Below, one piece after another: positions 44,150-53,669 of a stretch of DNA of 64,000 nucleotides; position 1 is the first letter of the stretch; every line of letters starts with the position of its first letter. Position numbers and translations under genes: made by a program. The notes beneath the pieces are model-generated. The model was given only the letters and a program-made list of their open reading frames with translations. It made no database searches and was not told where the DNA came from. This DNA is from Methylobacter psychrophilus (GTDB lineage Bacteria > Pseudomonadota > Gammaproteobacteria > Methylococcales > Methylomonadaceae), in NCBI RefSeq assembly GCF_025583945.1, contig NZ_JAOEGU010000002.1, positions 62,001-126,000 of the forward strand. Direction: 5' to 3'.

Positions 44150-45484
44150 TTATTTTTCAAACAAGGCTATCGATTCAACATGTCCGGTTTGCGGAAACAT
44201 ATCCATCACGCCGGCTTTAACCAGTTTATAACCCAGTTCATTAACCAGGATTCCGGCATCGCGGGCGAGGGTTGACGGGTTGCAGGACACATAAATAATC
44301 TGCTCGGGTTGCCATTTTTTAAAATGTTGTAAAACATCGGCGGCTCCTGCTCTGGAAGGATCCATCATGATTTTAGTAAACTTTTGCTTGGCCCACGGCT
44401 GATCGTCAAGATCTTTGCTTAAATCGGCGGCATAAAATTCGGCATTGGTAATGCCGTTATGACGGGCATTTTCTTTGGCATGATTAACCAACGGTTGATC
44501 GCCTTCTACACCAACAACCTTGCCGGCAAATTTTGCCAGCGGTAAAGTAAAATTACCCAAGCCGCAAAACAAATCCAGTACGGTATCGTCTTTAGTCAGC
44601 TTTAAGGTTTCCAACACCCGGTTAATCATTTGCCGGTTAATTTCGTAATTAACCTGGGTAAACATGGCGGGCCTGAATTTAAACTCCAGATCCAGATCGG
44701 GCAGGGCATAAGTGGGTATCACTTCCGGTTCGCCATCCAGAGGCACAATGGTATCGGGGCCTTTCGGTTGCAGGCAGAGACTTAAATTATGCTCATGGCC
44801 AAAAGCCCGCATCCGTTCCTTATCGGCATCGGTTGGCGGTTCCAGAACCCGAAAAGACAATACGCATTGCTCATCACCAATCGCTACTTCTATCTGTGGA
44901 ATTTTATCCCTGATAGTTAATTCAGCGATCATTTCTCCCAAGGCTACCATTTTGGTACCGACCATCGGATGCATAACAATACAGTTATCAATTTCGGCTA
45001 AATAGGGATGTCGTCTTTCCCTGAAACCAACCAGGGCCCGATTTTTTTTTGCGACGTATTTAACGCCCATACGTGCTTTTCGGCGATAACCCCAATGCGG
45101 GCCTTTTAAGGGTTCCCACAGTTCAGGTAAATCAACTTTGCCGATGCGTTTAAATTGCTCTGCCAGTAACTCTTGCTTGATTCTGATTTGTGCTGACGAT
45201 TCGACATGCTGAAAGCTGCAACCGCCACAGACGCCATAATGTGGACACAAAGCATCAACCCTATCGGCAGCGCGACTTAACAGTTTAACAACTTTACCTT
45301 CGGCATAATCCTTACGGCTATCGGTATAGACAAACTCGACTTCTTCTCCCGGCAGAGCCTCATCAATAAATATCACTTTGCCATCAACATGACCAACGCC
45401 ACGACCGTCATGAGCCAGGGATTCTATGGTGATTTTAATCGGCGTTTCCGAGAAGGTTTTCTTTCTTAATCGTTTCCTAGCCAT
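44150..45484 (-). CDS. rlmD: 23S rRNA (uracil1939-C5)-methyltransferase RlmD
   Basis: 444 residues from the ATG at 45484 (MARKRLRKKTF). N-terminal TRAM domain (IESLAHDGRGVGHVDGKVIF), 4Fe-4S cysteines in CPHYGVCGGCSFQH plus a later Cys, SAM motif DLFCGLGNFTLPLAKF, MMDPSRAGA and the catalytic Cys in IYVSCNPSTLARD. An upstream in-frame start at 45523 would lie within ydbL and is rejected. Two bases separate it from the ydbL stop. Confidence 0.95.
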   Translation of the reverse strand: MARKRLRKKTFSETPIKITIESLAHDGRGVGHVDGKVIFIDEALPGEEVEFVYTDSRKDYAEGKVVKLLSRAADRVDALCPHYGVCGGCSFQHVESSAQIRIKQELLAEQFKRIGKVDLPELWEPLKGPHWGYRRKARMGVKYVAKKNRALVGFRERRHPYLAEIDNCIVMHPMVGTKMVALGEMIAELTIRDKIPQIEVAIGDEQCVLSFRVLEPPTDADKERMRAFGHEHNLSLCLQPKGPDTIVPLDGEPEVIPTYALPDLDLEFKFRPAMFTQVNYEINRQMINRVLETLKLTKDDTVLDLFCGLGNFTLPLAKFAGKVVGVEGDQPLVNHAKENARHNGITNAEFYAADLSKDLDDQPWAKQKFTKIMMDPSRAGAADVLQHFKKWQPEQIIYVSCNPSTLARDAGILVNELGYKLVKAGVMDMFPQTGHVESIALFEK

Positions 45485-45486
45485 GC

Positions 45487-46074
45487 TTATTTCTGCTTCC
45501 AAGTTCCAGAGGATTGATACCACCAGCCAGCTTGAGCATTACTCACCCAGCTGGCGGCAAAAGTTGATTTAATTTGTGTAGCCCAATCAGGATGGCCGTT
45601 TGCATTGGCAATCGCCTGATACAGGTTTTGCCGATCAGCATTTTCTGCAGCGATCAGTGTATTAAGCTGATTTCTGTCTTTAAGCGGAACGCTCGCAGCA
45701 TCTCTGACGGCTAAAAAACCGTCGGCCTGAATGCCAATAAGCCCCGCCGCATAAAAATTTTGCAGGGTGGCAAAACGGGTTGCCATGGTTGCCCGTAGTT
45801 GCCTGATTTGGGGGCTGTCAATGCTTAAGTCAGCACCGTCTGCCTGTGCCGGAGAAACCACCACATTAATGGCAGAATCCAGCAATTTATAAGCCGCTAT
45901 TTCCCAATTCGTTAAACCGGCCTTGGGCTTTAGTTCTTGTTTGGGTGGTGTAATACTCTGAATATCCTTGATGATTTCATCGGCTGCTTTTTCAGCCGCA
46001 GCGGCAGGAAAGTAAATATTAATGGTGACACAGGCGGTCAATAATAACGCCCCCAATACTGATAGCTTTCTCAT
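45487..46074 (-). CDS. ydbL: YdbL-like DUF1318 protein, here a lipoprotein
   Basis: 195 residues from ATG at 46074, preceded by GGAGAG. Lipobox LTAC (residues 12-15 approx) followed by VTINIYFPAAAAEKAADEII, then a DUF1318 domain (LQNFYAAGLIGIQADGFLAVRD and ENADRQNLYQAIANANG). In E. coli YdbL is a soluble periplasmic protein encoded after the YdbH and the lipoprotein YnbE genes. Here no separate ynbE lies between, and the protein itself has the lipid anchor, so it may combine both roles. Confidence 0.85.
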   Translation of the reverse strand: MRKLSVLGALLLTACVTINIYFPAAAAEKAADEIIKDIQSITPPKQELKPKAGLTNWEIAAYKLLDSAINVVVSPAQADGADLSIDSPQIRQLRATMATRFATLQNFYAAGLIGIQADGFLAVRDAASVPLKDRNQLNTLIAAENADRQNLYQAIANANGHPDWATQIKSTFAASWVSNAQAGWWYQSSGTWKQK

Positions 46075-46087
46075 AATACTCTCCAAA

Positions 46088-48127
46088 TTATTTTACGATG
46101 ACTTCATCTGTTGTCGAAATGCGTTTTAATCGTTCCATTAGTACAGTCCAGTCCAGTCGGGGATTATAGCCGATTACATCGAGTCGCGGCAGACCGCCGC
46201 CGGTGATAATGGCATAACCCTCAGGGACGGCTTTTACACCCATCATCTGGCATACTCCATCATGCAGATAGCAACCCAGGCCTATTTTGTCATAGCCAAA
46301 GGTTTCAAAGATATTTAAAAAACTTCTTGATAGTATATCTGATGCGCCACCACCGCCAATGCTGGCGATATTTTTTACCGCTTTTTGGCTGATTCTATGC
46401 CGGGAATCATCATCATCGGGGGTTCCCAGCCACGCGTAAAAACTGACCGGATGCCAGTTTTCCAGAGACAATTGCCGGACAAATCCTGATAACTTACCGG
46501 TAATGCCGCCAAAATCAAACTTGCCGGTCAACTGATCCAGATCCAGATTATTAATTTCAAGATCACTATAAAAGCTGGGGAAATCAGTAAATAATCCTGA
46601 TGAGGCCAGTTTGGTCACTTTAATCTCACCGTCAAAAACATTGATGAGTAATTCCCCATCCAAATTAAGCGTTTTATTGCGGTACTCAACCTTTGGAATA
46701 TTGCCACTGATCGTGCCGGATAACGGTGTCCAGTTAAATGCTTTCGACCACTGTTCTAAAGAAACATTGGTTAAGCTACCGGCAAAGGAAATTTCCGGCT
46801 CATCCTGTTTTTTTGCTTGCCAGTCCAATTGATTAATAGCGATTACGCCACCCAAAAAAGGCAGACGGGGTTTTTTAAGCAAGGTAAAACTGTTGGCACG
46901 GGTCAGAAATACAAGATCGGAACGGCCGATAGGTAAGGCATGTAGTTGTAGTTGCTGCCAGGTAAACGTGGATGGTTGCTTAAAGGTATCATTAATCGAC
47001 CAGTTAATGGTGCCAAAGCCACCCTCAACTTTGAAGCGTTCGGCAGGGTCGTTAACTGCCAATTTATTAACAATGGCTGTCAAGGTGGTTAATGAATCCT
47101 GAGCAATGGACATATCGGCGTTTAAGGTACCTGCCAAAGTAATACCCGCTAATGGGGTTTGTTCAAAAAATGGCTTTAAATAAATAGCCGATAACTTTTG
47201 CAGATCATCGCTATGTAACGATAACCCGGCTTGCTCAAGTTTAATGCCTTTGCCATAGTCAACGATTGCACGACCGTTTATTGCCAACGTATTTGCCTGT
47301 TGATAATTGGCGTAGATTATATTCACTCGGGTTTTGTTGGAACTCCAGTTGCCTTGTGCAGCAAAAATTAGGGGTTGTTGGTTTGCTTCCAGATAAAGCG
47401 GTTCAACATATAAAGCGCCACCAGTAAAGCGGGTCTGGCTTTGCCATTGCCACAAGCCCTGATGGTTTTGCGCTTTTAGTTTTGTCTGTAAAGATAATGC
47501 TTCAGTAGCAAACTTGCCCTCTTTTGTTTGTACGGTCATGCCGTTTATTTCGCTGGTTAAACTGAAATAATCTATAAGTGAGTGATGACCGGATGCGCTT
47601 AACTGTAAATTAACGCGGCCACTTTTTAAGGTAAACGGCACAGGTTTAAATAGTTTTTGCAGTAACTCGGCGTCGACCCCTTTGGCATTAATCCGAATCT
47701 TCCATTGGCTGTCTTGCTCTTCAGCGTTAACGGATATGCTGCCACCGGCCAGTTGCAAACGGGTTAATGTTAAGGTGCTGTGTTTGTCTTTGATATGAAA
47801 AGAAAAGTTGGCTGTTGGCGATTGCCATTGCTTTGAAATTAATTTTGCGCGGCCTTTTGTACACAATAACTCGTTAGCTTGCCAGCTAAAAGCAGAGCAT
47901 TGGATATTGACCAGATTCAGATCATCAAACGGTTTTGGCAAACGTAATTGTTTAATTGTTACGGTTAGTTTTTGTGGGTTTTTACTCAGGTCAGTTAAAG
48001 CAACATGAATACCCTGTAATTTCCAGCTACCAGCTTCCATGCTACCAATAGTAAAGGAGGTATTATCTAGTGCCGCTGCTGTGGCACTGAATAAGAAAAG
48101 AACAACAGCCAGGATGAACCTCAGCAT
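46088..48127 (-). CDS. ydbH: YdbH-like AsmA-family intermembrane lipid-transport protein
   Basis: 679 residues, shorter than E. coli YdbH (879). N-terminal signal/anchor MLRFILAVVLFLFSATAAA, long beta-rich repeat region typical of bridge-like lipid-transport proteins, and the C-terminal YdbH signature: ISQKAVKNIASIGGGGASDI, then SFLNIFETFGYDKIGLGC and AIITGGGLPRLDVIGYN. With TamB and YhdP, YdbH carries phospholipids between inner and outer membrane in E. coli; the role here follows from homology. Thirteen bases before ydbL. Confidence 0.87.
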   Translation of the reverse strand: MLRFILAVVLFLFSATAAALDNTSFTIGSMEAGSWKLQGIHVALTDLSKNPQKLTVTIKQLRLPKPFDDLNLVNIQCSAFSWQANELLCTKGRAKLISKQWQSPTANFSFHIKDKHSTLTLTRLQLAGGSISVNAEEQDSQWKIRINAKGVDAELLQKLFKPVPFTLKSGRVNLQLSASGHHSLIDYFSLTSEINGMTVQTKEGKFATEALSLQTKLKAQNHQGLWQWQSQTRFTGGALYVEPLYLEANQQPLIFAAQGNWSSNKTRVNIIYANYQQANTLAINGRAIVDYGKGIKLEQAGLSLHSDDLQKLSAIYLKPFFEQTPLAGITLAGTLNADMSIAQDSLTTLTAIVNKLAVNDPAERFKVEGGFGTINWSINDTFKQPSTFTWQQLQLHALPIGRSDLVFLTRANSFTLLKKPRLPFLGGVIAINQLDWQAKKQDEPEISFAGSLTNVSLEQWSKAFNWTPLSGTISGNIPKVEYRNKTLNLDGELLINVFDGEIKVTKLASSGLFTDFPSFYSDLEINNLDLDQLTGKFDFGGITGKLSGFVRQLSLENWHPVSFYAWLGTPDDDDSRHRISQKAVKNIASIGGGGASDILSRSFLNIFETFGYDKIGLGCYLHDGVCQMMGVKAVPEGYAIITGGGLPRLDVIGYNPRLDWTVLMERLKRISTTDEVIVK

Positions 48128-48197
48128 TAGGGTAAGAACCGGTAGCGCTTAAAAAGCCGGGAGTGGGTCGCTGTGATAATCACGACTAAAGCGATGC

Positions 48198-48222
48198 CGG
48201 TCGGGGATTGTAACCCCGACCG
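48198..48222. repeat. Intergenic hairpin CGGTCGGGG/CCCCGACCG
   Basis: Nine-base perfect arms around ATTGTAA. In the 197-base gap between ydbH and cysM. Same layout (arm, purine-rich A/GTTGYAA loop, arm) as the neighbour at 48261, so both may be members of one repeat class. Confidence 0.7.
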
Positions 48223-48260
48223 AAACGTTTGAAGATTTCAATAGCTTCCAAAACGTGAGT

Positions 48261-48281
48261 GACGGAGTTGCAAACTCCGTC
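48261..48281. repeat. Intergenic hairpin GACGGAGTT/AACTCCGTC
   Basis: Nine-base perfect arms around GCA, 39 bases after the previous hairpin and 44 bases past the cysM stop on the minus strand. No T-run follows on that strand, so a repeat element is likelier than a simple terminator. Confidence 0.7.
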
Positions 48282-48324
48282 ATGCTTCAGAATATTGATA
48301 ATTATGCTTGAACCCCAAACAACA

Positions 48325-49215
48325 TTAAGCAGGAAAAATACCTGTCGATAAATACCGGTCACCCCGGTCGCAGATAATCACTACAATGATTGCATTTTCA
48401 ACTTCTTGAGATAATTTTAATGCAGCTGCAACGGCACCACCCGATGATACGCCCGCAAAAATACCTTCTTCAGCCGCTAAAGCACGGGTATGGTTTTCTG
48501 CAGTTTGCTGATCAATATCAATAATCCGGTCAACCCGATCTGCCTGATAAATTTTTGGTAAATAAGCTTTGGGCCAGCGCCGAATGCCGGGAATTTTAGA
48601 ATCACCTTCCGGCTGTACGCCGATAATTTGAATCGCCGGATTTTGTTCCTTAAGATATTTTGAGGTGCCCATAATGGTACCGGTAGTGCCCATCGAGCTG
48701 ACAAAATGAGTGACTTTTCCCTGAGTGTCCTGCCAAATTTCAGGGCCGGTACTTTCATAATGAGCCAATGGGTTATCGGGATTGCCAAACTGATCCAAAA
48801 TCCGGCCTTTGCCTGCCGCTTCCATTGCTCTTGCCAAATCAATGGCCGCTTCCATGCTGCCTGCTGCCGGTGTCAGAATAATTTCAGCACCGTAAGCTTT
48901 CATTGAGGCCTTACGCTCGTCGCTCATATTATCAGGCATAATCAAGGTCATTTTATAACCTTTGATAGCGGCAACCATCGCCAGGGCAATGCCGGTATTA
49001 CCGCTGGTCGCCTCAATCAGACAGTCGCCGGGTTTAATCTCGCCCCTGGCTTCGGCATGTTTGATCATGCTCAGTGCCGGTAGATCTTTGACTGAACCTG
49101 CCGGATTATTGCCTTCCAGTTTGGCCAGAATGGTATTGCTGGTATTGCCCGGCAAACGTTGCAGTCTGGCTAAAGGCGCATTGCGGACAAAAGATTCTAT
49201 GGTGGGAAAAGTCAT
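48325..49215 (-). CDS. cysM: Cysteine synthase B (CysM)
   Basis: O-acetylserine (thiol)-lyase isozyme that can use thiosulfate. 296 residues (E. coli CysM 303). PLP lysine in EGNNPAGSVKDLPALSM, phosphate loop GTTGTIMG, ATSGNTGIALAMVAA, and C-terminal IFAGVSSGGAVAA. The GSVKDLPA/LS and PDNMSDERKASMKAYGAE sequences fit CysM better than CysK. Isolated on the minus strand; no cys regulator nearby. Confidence 0.94.
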   Translation of the reverse strand: MTFPTIESFVRNAPLARLQRLPGNTSNTILAKLEGNNPAGSVKDLPALSMIKHAEARGEIKPGDCLIEATSGNTGIALAMVAAIKGYKMTLIMPDNMSDERKASMKAYGAEIILTPAAGSMEAAIDLARAMEAAGKGRILDQFGNPDNPLAHYESTGPEIWQDTQGKVTHFVSSMGTTGTIMGTSKYLKEQNPAIQIIGVQPEGDSKIPGIRRWPKAYLPKIYQADRVDRIIDIDQQTAENHTRALAAEEGIFAGVSSGGAVAAALKLSQEVENAIIVVIICDRGDRYLSTGIFPA

Positions 49216-49539
49216 GGCGGTTTATTTCTGTTTGTAATGAATAGTTTAAATTATCCCATAAAAACGAAAAACCGACATAACTCGAACAACAGTTTGAAAT
49301 AAAGTAGTGGGTAGTTGGTGACTAATCAAGCCTAAAAAAGTAGATGAATAAGTGATTGGTATAAATTTTTTTAAGTATTTTCTTTACGTAAGTCTTAATG
49401 TTACAGTGGTTGATTGTTATTTATACAGCAGGTATACAGCAAAGCCTGCGATAACCTGGCAGGCAGTGTTATTATAAAAAACTAACTGCCAGATTGATTT
49501 TTACGCACCGAAAGTTCGGTTCATCGCAGAAAATGATTA
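49216..49539. other. Intergenic region between the hydrolase island and cysM
   Basis: 324 bases without a supported gene. AT-rich. CTGGCAG (49458 onward) and CTGCCAG further right can pair over a long loop next to A/T runs, a weak candidate terminator for the DUF2235 gene. The cysM promoter should lie in the left half; no clear boxes seen. Confidence 0.4.
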
Positions 49540-51282
49540 CTATAAAAGTAAATCACACATTTGCCGACAGACTTTATCTAATTCGTTGATGCAGGATTTA
49601 CGCCTGTAATATAAACCAATCAGTATTAATGTCATGCCGATTGCTATCCAGGTATTTACCTCCACAACATAAGTAATAAAGTTTTCAAAATAGGCCGGAG
49701 TTACATATCGCAAAAAATCTGCTGGCAATTTTAGCGGTCTGTTATTAGCTGCGCTACAAAAATCAGGTGGCGTCTCGGCGACTAAGGTTCCTGCATTTTG
49801 CGTATAAGCGAAAAACGGATTGGCAATAAAGGCTTTTATATCGATATTTTTTTCGTTGGCTTGGATGATTTGGATATGATTAATTTCGCAAGCATTTAAT
49901 TTGGTAACAGATTCGGGCGGCTTAACCCAAAAAATTCCGCAAACAATGATAATAGCCATCGTCAGTTCGACAAAGACTTGATACAGAATTTTTCTTGCCG
50001 TGATTATTTTTTTCATCTGGGGTTCCAGCTCTTCCCATTTTGGCTTGTTTTTATTTTCTGGTTTCTGTTGATTTTCCAAGGCATCGACTTGAAATAAGGA
50101 TGTTGGTTGCTTCGGATTAATATCATCGATTACTTTAAAATGAGATGGAATGCCGTCGGGTGCATAGCCGTCACTTAACTCTTTGATTTTATTATAAGCA
50201 CTAATGTGAATAGTGATAGGACCTTGCAGTTTGCTGTTTTGGTTTTTTTCATTTTTGCAGAGTTCCATCAGATTGCGAGGACCGTAGCGATAGTAAAGTG
50301 CGATGCCATCTCGTGAGTCGTATAGTTTGTCATAGATGTTCGCACCGTCTTTAATTGCCGTGATGAGTTCAGGATGGAATTGAAGTCCATGAATTTCTGC
50401 TTTGGACAGCATCCACAGCAAGGCAACATCCGATAATCCGGTTCGGGGATAGCCACCACCGACGTTGGAATGAACGCCGGCAAACCAGACTTGCTCGACA
50501 TGCCCATTGAAGTGCGTTTCATCCCAAACTAAGGGGTGAAAAGTTTGTCGTTCATCATCAATCGATAGGGCATGATAGGCGTTTTCTATGGAATTATTCA
50601 GTTCATAATCATAAAAGTGATGGGCAAAGTAAGGGATTATATTGGCTATTTTTTCAGCAGTCTCATCAAGTACCCAGCCAATCCCTTGCCAAATATAACT
50701 AAAATCCTCCGGAAACCCTAACGCTGAAACTGTGTCCCACACGCCAACGAATTTAATTTTAAGATCCCCGCTAGGGGCATGAACGTCATGATTAACTGCA
50801 TAGGTGTCTTTAAATTTTTGAGCGAGCTGAGGATTTTTCTTGATTTTTCTATAACAATCAAATGCCTCGTTCACTTTATCTTGAAATTTGTCACTGTCAA
50901 AAGCGCCATCGGTTTGTACGGATGGATGTTTTTTATTAAGCAAGCCGCAAGCATTAATAAAACCAGCGAAGGCTCGGACAGTGGCAGCGCCCCGGCTAAA
51001 ACCAAACAAAAAAATGGAATCTCCCGGATCATAACTTCTGGTTAAAAAATGGTAAAGATGCAATACATTGTCACGAAAGCCAAAACCAAAGGCTCCAGAT
51101 AGCGCCGTCCGGTATCTATTTTTACTGGTATCGCTTTTATCGGTGCCGACCCCCTGGTCATAAAACGTATATTGATCAACGTTAAAAACATTAACAGCCT
51201 TGTAAGTCTTATAAACATTGGTATCTTCACCATAACCGCCTTTATTTCCTGTGCCATCTGAACATAACACGATATTTTTCAT
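49540..51282 (-). CDS. DUF2235 alpha/beta hydrolase with C-terminal membrane helices (Tle1-like)
   Basis: 580 residues. N-terminal DUF2235 domain: NIVLCSDGTGNKGG, DQGVGTDKS and nucleophile elbow FGFSRGAATVRAFAG (Ser96), later VWFAGVHSNVGGGYPRTGLS with the conserved His. This is the fold of type VI secretion phospholipase effectors Tle1, but no T6SS genes are present. The C-terminal third has hydrophobic segments (ELTMAIIIVCGIFWV; WIAIGMTLILIGLYY), suggesting membrane attachment. Last gene of a six-gene minus-strand set of envelope-active enzymes. Substrate unknown; a lipid ester is likely. Confidence 0.87.
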   Translation of the reverse strand: MKNIVLCSDGTGNKGGYGEDTNVYKTYKAVNVFNVDQYTFYDQGVGTDKSDTSKNRYRTALSGAFGFGFRDNVLHLYHFLTRSYDPGDSIFLFGFSRGAATVRAFAGFINACGLLNKKHPSVQTDGAFDSDKFQDKVNEAFDCYRKIKKNPQLAQKFKDTYAVNHDVHAPSGDLKIKFVGVWDTVSALGFPEDFSYIWQGIGWVLDETAEKIANIIPYFAHHFYDYELNNSIENAYHALSIDDERQTFHPLVWDETHFNGHVEQVWFAGVHSNVGGGYPRTGLSDVALLWMLSKAEIHGLQFHPELITAIKDGANIYDKLYDSRDGIALYYRYGPRNLMELCKNEKNQNSKLQGPITIHISAYNKIKELSDGYAPDGIPSHFKVIDDINPKQPTSLFQVDALENQQKPENKNKPKWEELEPQMKKIITARKILYQVFVELTMAIIIVCGIFWVKPPESVTKLNACEINHIQIIQANEKNIDIKAFIANPFFAYTQNAGTLVAETPPDFCSAANNRPLKLPADFLRYVTPAYFENFITYVVEVNTWIAIGMTLILIGLYYRRKSCINELDKVCRQMCDLLL

Positions 51283-51386
51283 TTTTATTCTCCCATTAAT
51301 TACTCATGGATACTTATACGTATATACGATTCGGATTGTATAGGGTGTCATGTTTTTAAATTTAAACCACCCGTGGAGCATAAAAT

Positions 51387-52187
51387 CTAGCTGCTCATAT
51401 TCTTTTCAATGTTGGCTATGTATTTGTCAATAAAATGGTGTTCGATAAAAGACGGGATCATATCCCGCTTTTGTTCAAAGCTGCCTTTGATTCTTTCCAT
51501 GAATTTAAACCAAAAACCGACGTCGTCATGTAAAATTCCGGACTTATCAAAAAATCGAATGCTACCGCCTTCTTGATATTGATTGAGCCGATCCGGAACA
51601 CGCGGTACGATGTCGTTATCGTTGACAAAACAGAAATAGCGGGGTTTGATCGCCTCATCCAGGGATTTTACGAATGTGCGGTTTCCAACCCTTGGTTGTC
51701 CGAATACGTATAAGCCGTTGATTGATTTATAGATATTTTTATCGATATCCAGAGTCAGACGTGCCGCCGCCAGTACCGCAAGAGCACCGCCAAGGCTATG
51801 GCCGGTAATCCATAAAGGCTGTCCGTATTGTTGGACTCTTTCAAGTATTGTGGTGATTTGGCTCCAAACGGAGTTCAGGGCGTGATCAAAGCCTTTATGA
51901 ACGAGGCCATACGAGGTGTCCTGAAAGTCAATGCCGGCATTGGTGAGCCAGTCTTTAAATTTTTCGGTGCCGCGAAAAGCGATGACGATAGCACTGCCGT
52001 TATGGGCAATAAAAAGTTGGGTGTCGGTACTGGCCTCGTTAATAAATTCAGTGTTAAAGCCTTGTTCGAGGAGTTTGTTGTAAATTTCCTCTTCCGATTG
52101 GTATGCCAGTTTGGAGGCGAATGCCAAAGCATAAGCGTTTTTTAGGGAGAATTGGGTGCTGTTAGGTTCAGTGCTTAAATTAATCAT
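51387..52187 (-). CDS. Class 3 (fungal-type) lipase
   Basis: 266 residues. Lipase_3 features: IVIAFRGTEKFKDWLTNAGI, GHSLGGALAVLAAARL with nucleophile Ser131, and Asp192 in NDNDIVPRVP; a C-terminal His (IEHHFIDKY) could complete the triad. No signal peptide, so either cytoplasmic or exported by a non-Sec route. 104 bases upstream of the DUF2235 gene and 48 bases after the patatin gene, same strand. Confidence 0.9.
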   Translation of the reverse strand: MINLSTEPNSTQFSLKNAYALAFASKLAYQSEEEIYNKLLEQGFNTEFINEASTDTQLFIAHNGSAIVIAFRGTEKFKDWLTNAGIDFQDTSYGLVHKGFDHALNSVWSQITTILERVQQYGQPLWITGHSLGGALAVLAAARLTLDIDKNIYKSINGLYVFGQPRVGNRTFVKSLDEAIKPRYFCFVNDNDIVPRVPDRLNQYQEGGSIRFFDKSGILHDDVGFWFKFMERIKGSFEQKRDMIPSFIEHHFIDKYIANIEKNMSS

Positions 52188-52235
52188 GAGTTTTCTCCAT
52201 TGGTTAACTAACTAAAGGGTCATTCAAAATTCTGC

Positions 52236-53660
52236 TTACTGCGTTGCCTTTACAAATTTCTTAAACGTCACCGACTCATCCAGTAAACGCTTGGCAACAT
52301 TTCGTAGTTCATTTATCTGTGACTCGGGCAAAGAAAATGAGGTGGCCATATTGAAAAACTTATTGCGTTCGGCAGCGTTGGACAACAGGTCAAAACCGAT
52401 GTAAACAAAATCAAGCTGTGGAATTTTTGGGGCCGGGGTGCTTAAAACTGCGGAGGGACAATGTTGTTGCAATTGCTTTTGGCAGGCCAAAAAGGTATTT
52501 TTATCTTTTTCTAACTCAGTGAATGTTTTACGCAGGATCTCCGTCGTTTCGAAAGAAAAATTATCCATAGGCACATTGGCAACGATCTTTAAAACGTCAA
52601 TTACACTTGGGGCAACCGCCGTGGTGTCGTAATTTAAATCGGGTTGATTTTTTGCATCGACAGTGATGATCAGCAACTTTTTAATGACACCGGCACTCAT
52701 TTTTACAGGAATATTTAACTCTGTGTCGTTGGAAACCAAGGCTTGCAAGAGGCCGCGCAGACCCAGATTATCGGCGATTCCACCGTCCAACAAATGAATA
52801 AATGGCCGCTGTTTGCTATCCTGATAGGTTTTAAATAATGTGGCATTTTTATAGCGACTGGGATTGATGAGCAGGTCTTTTTCCGCTGCTGCAATCCAGC
52901 CGGGTTGTTGTTGGTTGTAGCCGCAAGAACCGCCGTAATTGTCCAGAGTCATGGGTGGAAAAGCTATCGGAAAATCAGACGAAGCAGCAACGGCGCGTGC
53001 CAAAGCAACACCGCCAAGATCCGCACATATCGGGTCAAATTGAGCTTGTTCAAAAGTGAAGCGTGAGCCCAGACTCATATCGGTGGCGTTAACCATTAAA
53101 TACGGTTTTGTTTTACGCTTAACCAAATCGGAATATTGGGTGCCTTTAAATATTTCCGTGTCGTAGAAATCGGTCGCCATATCGATACGGCTGTAATAAG
53201 GTGAAGCCAGACGAAACCAGTTTGTAGGATAAAACAATTGGGTAAACAGTTCGCCCTCAATGTCACGGTAGAGAAAATCCCGTTGAAATCCGGCTTCGTT
53301 TTTGTCCTTAAAGATGCCATCGCCGAAAGCCGTATAATACCCGGCAGTAAAGCTACCACCGGAAACCGAAGAAATAATATCTACCTCACTGAGCAGGTTG
53401 CTACGCTTGCCTTCCCAGATAATCGCTGTATTGCGCAATTTTTCCAAAACGCCATAAGACAAAGCTGCAGCTCGCGTGCCACCACCCGAAAAGGTCAGAA
53501 TGACAAACAGGCTTTCGCTGTTTTTTTGATCGCTGAGATTGTCATAGCGATAACCTTTATCAAGATTATAGTGATCCAGTTTGGGGGTAGGCGGATAACT
53601 GGCACAACCCTGCAATCCTAATGTCAATCCGGTTAAAAATAATAGTGGCAAGATACGCAT
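52236..53660 (-). CDS. Patatin-like phospholipase, lipoprotein
   Basis: 474 residues. Lipoprotein signal with Cys19 (LGLQGCASYPP). Patatin motifs: oxyanion loop FSGGGTRAAA (59-63), nucleophile region IISSVSGGSF with Ser100 (first Gly of GxSxG replaced by Ser), and the dyad Asp in LLDGGIADNLGLRGL. Predicted outer- or inner-membrane-anchored lipid acyl hydrolase in the periplasm. Nine bases separate it from the PEGA-like gene upstream, so they are probably coupled. Confidence 0.9.
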   Translation of the reverse strand: MRILPLLFLTGLTLGLQGCASYPPTPKLDHYNLDKGYRYDNLSDQKNSESLFVILTFSGGGTRAAALSYGVLEKLRNTAIIWEGKRSNLLSEVDIISSVSGGSFTAGYYTAFGDGIFKDKNEAGFQRDFLYRDIEGELFTQLFYPTNWFRLASPYYSRIDMATDFYDTEIFKGTQYSDLVKRKTKPYLMVNATDMSLGSRFTFEQAQFDPICADLGGVALARAVAASSDFPIAFPPMTLDNYGGSCGYNQQQPGWIAAAEKDLLINPSRYKNATLFKTYQDSKQRPFIHLLDGGIADNLGLRGLLQALVSNDTELNIPVKMSAGVIKKLLIITVDAKNQPDLNYDTTAVAPSVIDVLKIVANVPMDNFSFETTEILRKTFTELEKDKNTFLACQKQLQQHCPSAVLSTPAPKIPQLDFVYIGFDLLSNAAERNKFFNMATSFSLPESQINELRNVAKRLLDESVTFKKFVKATQ

Positions 53661-53669
53661 AAAATTATC

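Noticed and set aside
49540-51282. Type VI secretion effector-immunity locus
   Set aside because: The DUF2235 fold matches Tle1 effectors, but there is no VgrG, PAAR, Hcp, adaptor or clear immunity gene, and the protein has membrane helices.
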